Program-made: the position numbers and the translations under genes
Notes under the pieces: generated by a model
Databases searched by the model: none
What the model was told of the DNA's origin: nothing
What the model saw: the letters and a program-made list of their open reading frames with translations, nothing else
From: Verrucomicrobia bacterium TMED56
GTDB lineage: Bacteria; Verrucomicrobiota; Verrucomicrobiia; Opitutales; Seribacteraceae
Assembly: GCA_002167265.1 (NCBI GenBank)
Contig: NHDJ01000050.1
Coordinates: 1-8,602, forward strand
Direction: 5' to 3'
Length of the DNA: 8,602 nt
In this document: one piece after another, positions 5,889 through 8,602 of the stretch
Layout: each line of letters opens with the position of its first letter
Position numbering within the stretch: the first letter of the stretch is position 1

Positions 5889-8288
5889 TCAGGGAAGCTT
5901 GCCAATGTTTACATTTCCACCGAACTGATCGAATGCGGCACGATCCTGAAGAAGATTTCCTCCCGAGCGTACATTATCGATAAAGTTGACCCTTCCAAGT
6001 TGCTGGGTGGCAGGAATGGAGGTGCCAAAATTCGGATACTTTCCGTCGATTGGTCCTTTCAAGCTGTTGAGTTGTACCTGGGTGGCGGAAGGAAAGTCAA
6101 CATTGCTCAGGCGGATGGTGGTCGCCTCCATAATCAGGCTGGGCATTGACTGGCTCAGTTCAAGTCCGTCAACATTTAGATCCTGGGATGCTTTTACCTG
6201 AACTTTTGAATCAGCAATCAAACTGGACTGCTTCAGGTCAATGTCACGCAAACTACGGACTGCAACTTCACGGGCTGATTCCAGACGGGCACCATCCAAC
6301 AGAACATCACCACGGGTAGCAACCACAAGGTCGCTGAGGGAACTGGTGATGGAACTGCCGGGACCGGCACTTATACTTTCACCACTCATTACTATCAAAC
6401 GGTTACCGGACTGGGAAGCTTCCAAAAACTTAACCTCCCCGGAAACTGAAAATGTTTCGCTCGCACCGATAACCAGACTGCTTGCATCTCCAAGCGGATC
6501 CGCCAGGTCATAAGATCCGGGGGAGACGGTTACGGATTGTCCACCAATCACGGAAACATCATCACCGGCGACCAGTGTATCATCGACCAGAATATCATAG
6601 AGACTGGATATCTCCTTAAAAAATGGATTGGAAAGAGCCTCGTTACCGGTGAATAAAGTGGTCTCCGGAAGGGAAGATTCCGAGATTGTGATATCGGAAG
6701 ACAGAAGGTTGGCGACTTCAGCAACCCGGATCCATTCCTCGGTCCACTCTCCGCCCGCCATTTCCAAAACTTCCTCATATATCTCAGTGTTTCCGGACGC
6801 ACGCAGGGAATCACCCAGTGCCAGTACTTTATCATCCAGTGAATTACCGGCCATTTCCGTGGGCAAATTGTCGGAAGAGGCAAGCACCACGGTTTCAGGA
6901 GAAAGGGCAGACAGGATAAGGGCCTCATCAATGTCCTGGTCAAGCAGGGTGACCAGGGCGATGTCCTCCAGTCCAAGTATCAGGCTCTGGGCTTCAGAGG
7001 AAAAACCAAGGAACTTGGATGCCTGATCCGATCCAAAAGTTTGAATGGAAAGTAATCTTTCAACGACTTCAAAGTCCATACCCAAAAATTGGGTCTGTAA
7101 TTCCTCGGGAAGATCACGATACTTGGAAAGAAGTTCTTCATTAAATGGAAACTTGGAAAGCTCGGATGCGGTAGCTCCTTTTTTTCCGGTTTCCTGCATC
7201 TGCTTGGCATCAGGATTTTGCTCAATCACTTCCTCAATATTAACTTCGGTTTCGACCGTGGCAGTGGCAGCCAGACTTTCTTCCATCAGCGGGTTACTGT
7301 CGGCAGGATCAACAGGCTCTGCAGGGTCATCAGCCGGGACCTCATTGGAAGAAGAGGCCATGGCTTCATCGGAAGGTTCGGGATCGGCAGATTCGGTGGC
7401 GGATTGGTCATCAGATCCGGACTCACCTTCACTGGACGGTTCACCGGAATCGTCAGACTCGGTGGACTCTCCATCGCTGGATTCTTCACTGGAGGAGTCA
7501 TCATTTGATTCTCCCTCGTCTCCACCGGCATCAGATTCGGAGGACATTTCTGCAGTTTCCGCCATCGCATCGGATACTGCATCCATGGAAATATCTGCGG
7601 ACACTTCCGTCGCGGCCTGATTGGTGGCGGTTATGTTTTGGGCGACTGCCGGATTTACCGGTCTCGGGGAGATCTGTCCGGTTGAGGAAACATCCAGTCC
7701 CTGTCCCTGAGAAACGGGCATCGGTTGTCCACCCGGTGGAGTGAAGGCAACCGTGGACTCAGTAACATCCAATTGCACACCGGCGCCGGGATTTTGGGCA
7801 AGTTGAAATTCAGTGCCCCGAACACCCGCAGTTCCGGTCGGGGAATTAATATTAAAGGATGATCCTTTGTTAAGCTTCTTGGTCTTCACCACAAGTGATC
7901 CGAAATCCATATCAAGTTCGACGGCCGAGTTACTGGGCTCACCCTCAAGATCGGCCACTTTTTTGCCCTGTGAATCAAAAGGTGTCTGTTTGAAGGAACC
8001 AACCTTCATTTTGGTCTTTTCCTGAACGGTTAAGAGGGTGCCGTTGGAAAGTAAAAGGGTAAGCTTGGATCCCTGGTCTGTCTGGAGGAATCTACCCTGT
8101 GGAATGACCTCTCCGACTTTTGGCTCCGTGGAAGGGTCCGATTCCTTGGCTCCAAGGAGGGAAACCTTGCCCTCGGATGCCACGACAATGACCGCACCAA
8201 CTGAAGAGTCTGAAGCATCCTGGCCAAGTAGCGCCAACGGGAAGAAGGCCAATAAAAAAGGAAGGAAATATTGAATGTTTTGTTTCAT
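5889..8288 (-). CDS. Large secreted FecR-domain protein with acidic linker and C-terminal beta-helix-like region
   Basis: The 799-residue protein begins with a signal peptide (residues 1-22, cleavage near LLGQ). A FecR domain spans about 30-165: the start GAVIVVASEGKVSLL, the middle SNGTLLTVQEKTKMKVGSF and the diagnostic end GTAGVRGTEFQL. About 243-335 is a Ser/Asp/Glu-rich linker with almost no hydrophobic residues. About 340-540 is predicted helical, with Leu-rich segments around LPEELQTQFLGMDFEVVERL. From about 570 on, short beta-strands recur (DVLLDGARLES, REVAVRSLRDIDLKQSSL, KVQVKASQDLNVDGLELS), as in filamentous-haemagglutinin-like or beta-helix stalks. Classical FecR proteins are inner-membrane anti-sigma regulators with one transmembrane helix. 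None is visible here beyond the signal peptide, so a structural, surface or periplasmic role is more likely. ATG 8288 is only 3 bases after the preceding stop codon, suggesting translational coupling. The outer-membrane barrel gene follows. Exact function unknown. Confidence 0.87.
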   Translation of the reverse strand: MKQNIQYFLPFLLAFFPLALLGQDASDSSVGAVIVVASEGKVSLLGAKESDPSTEPKVGEVIPQGRFLQTDQGSKLTLLLSNGTLLTVQEKTKMKVGSFKQTPFDSQGKKVADLEGEPSNSAVELDMDFGSLVVKTKKLNKGSSFNINSPTGTAGVRGTEFQLAQNPGAGVQLDVTESTVAFTPPGGQPMPVSQGQGLDVSSTGQISPRPVNPAVAQNITATNQAATEVSADISMDAVSDAMAETAEMSSESDAGGDEGESNDDSSSEESSDGESTESDDSGEPSSEGESGSDDQSATESADPEPSDEAMASSSNEVPADDPAEPVDPADSNPLMEESLAATATVETEVNIEEVIEQNPDAKQMQETGKKGATASELSKFPFNEELLSKYRDLPEELQTQFLGMDFEVVERLLSIQTFGSDQASKFLGFSSEAQSLILGLEDIALVTLLDQDIDEALILSALSPETVVLASSDNLPTEMAGNSLDDKVLALGDSLRASGNTEIYEEVLEMAGGEWTEEWIRVAEVANLLSSDITISESSLPETTLFTGNEALSNPFFKEISSLYDILVDDTLVAGDDVSVIGGQSVTVSPGSYDLADPLGDASSLVIGASETFSVSGEVKFLEASQSGNRLIVMSGESISAGPGSSITSSLSDLVVATRGDVLLDGARLESAREVAVRSLRDIDLKQSSLIADSKVQVKASQDLNVDGLELSQSMPSLIMEATTIRLSNVDFPSATQVQLNSLKGPIDGKYPNFGTSIPATQQLGRVNFIDNVRSGGNLLQDRAAFDQFGGNVNIGKLP
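7303..7545 (-). repeat. Acidic Ser/Asp/Glu low-complexity linker coding segment
   Basis: This part of the FecR-domain gene encodes about 80 residues made almost entirely of Ser, Asp, Glu, Gly, Ala and Pro, with recurring short units such as SSEES, SDGES, TESDD and SGEPSSEGES. At DNA level it is a run of similar tca, gaa and gat codons, a composition prone to length change by slippage. It separates the N-terminal FecR domain from the C-terminal helical and beta-helix regions. It probably acts as a flexible, strongly negative spacer and could bind divalent cations; that is inference. Confidence 0.75.
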
Positions 8289-8291
8289 TTT

Positions 8292-8602
8292 TCAGTTTAA
8301 TTTTGGAATTTTAATCCATTTGTCCTCATCGTAGTCAAAAAGTATGATATTATTGTTAGTGCTTCCATGAAGAAAATACCACGATAAATCATGATTTTTG
8401 TAAATAAAAGGATAAAATTCAGAAGATGTCCAAACCCAATTTAAGGTTTCCAACCATATCCATGCATCATTTTTGCCTTCGCCCGACAAATAATTGATTT
8501 GTCCATATTTATCGTGATAAAGCATACCCGTCTGAATATCATGGTAAAAACTGCCAAACCATGGACTCTGCCACCTGCCATTCGACATTTTTTGAGCACT
8601 TA
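8292..8602 (-). CDS. Aromatic-rich C-terminal module of unrecognised protein (5' end probably outside window)
   Basis: The frame is open from the right edge to the TGA at 8294-8292. An ATG at 8588 would give 98 residues, but it has no ribosome binding site or signal peptide. The four codons before it (Ser-Ala-Gln-Lys) are open to the window edge, so this is probably the C-terminus of a longer protein. The visible part is unusually rich in Trp, Tyr and Phe. The pattern is SPWFGSFYHD, GMLYHDKYG, WIWLETLNWVWTSSEFYP, LSWYFLHG, FDYDEDKW. From memory this resembles an aromatic module found at the C-termini of secreted proteins in Verrucomicrobiota and relatives. I know no named function for it. The stop codon lies 3 bases before the FecR-domain start. 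G+C is only about one third (108 of 322 bases from 8281 to 8602, counted by hand), clearly below the roughly half in the next gene. Confidence 0.6.
   Translation of the reverse strand, partial: SAQKMSNGRWQSPWFGSFYHDIQTGMLYHDKYGQINYLSGEGKNDAWIWLETLNWVWTSSEFYPFIYKNHDLSWYFLHGSTNNNIILFDYDEDKWIKIPKLN

Noticed and set aside
7045..7620. Long plus-strand frame of 191 codons, Ser-rich
   Set aside because: It is antisense to the acidic Ser/Asp/Glu linker. The repeated tca/gaa/gat codons read as Ser-rich stop-free sequence on the other strand, so it is a composition shadow.
4807..8288. Two-partner secretion system (FHA-like exoprotein plus TpsB barrel)
   Set aside because: The barrel protein is only 346 residues and has no POTRA domains, and the partner lacks an N-terminal TPS domain.

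Overview
All convincing coding sequence in this window lies on the minus strand, so genes read from position 8602 towards position 1. Four genes are supported: the end of an aromatic-rich protein (8602-8292), a large secreted FecR-domain protein (8288-5889), an outer-membrane beta-barrel protein (5847-4807), and, after a non-coding gap of about 350 bases, a very large secreted zinc metallopeptidase with adhesion-type domains (4459 to beyond position 1). The metallopeptidase reading frame is open for 1486 codons and runs off the left edge.

The proteins point to a Gram-negative bacterium: three have signal peptides and one looks like an outer-membrane barrel ending in Phe. My best guess is the PVC group, most likely Verrucomicrobiota (Opitutae-like). 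This rests on recalled family resemblance only: large secreted FecR/beta-helix proteins, metallopeptidase/beta-helix/lectin/cadherin mosaics, and an aromatic 'WFG...YH...WxW...YPxxY' module. No rRNA, tRNA, CRISPR array, insertion sequence or phage gene was seen.

Layout. The aromatic-rich gene stops 3 bases before the FecR-domain start (TGA AAA ATG). The FecR gene is followed after 41 bases by the barrel gene, so these three look like one transcription unit. The FecR protein combines a signal peptide, a FecR domain, a Ser/Asp/Glu-rich linker, a helical segment and a C-terminal beta-helix-like region. It has no transmembrane segment beyond the signal peptide, so it is unlikely to be a classical FecR anti-sigma regulator. 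The pairing suggests a surface or periplasmic scaffold made together with an outer-membrane partner. That is inference.

The metallopeptidase gene has its own upstream region. Its product has an M12-type catalytic domain (HEIGHNMGCLH plus a downstream Met-turn), a beta-sandwich-like segment, a carboxypeptidase-regulatory-like domain, a right-handed beta-helix of about 14 coils with GGA[ILV] and FxxN motifs, a cysteine-free C-type-lectin-like domain, and a cadherin-like repeat at the window edge. It is probably a secreted or surface-bound enzyme that binds and degrades protein or glycoprotein. Its sorting signal, if any, lies outside the window.
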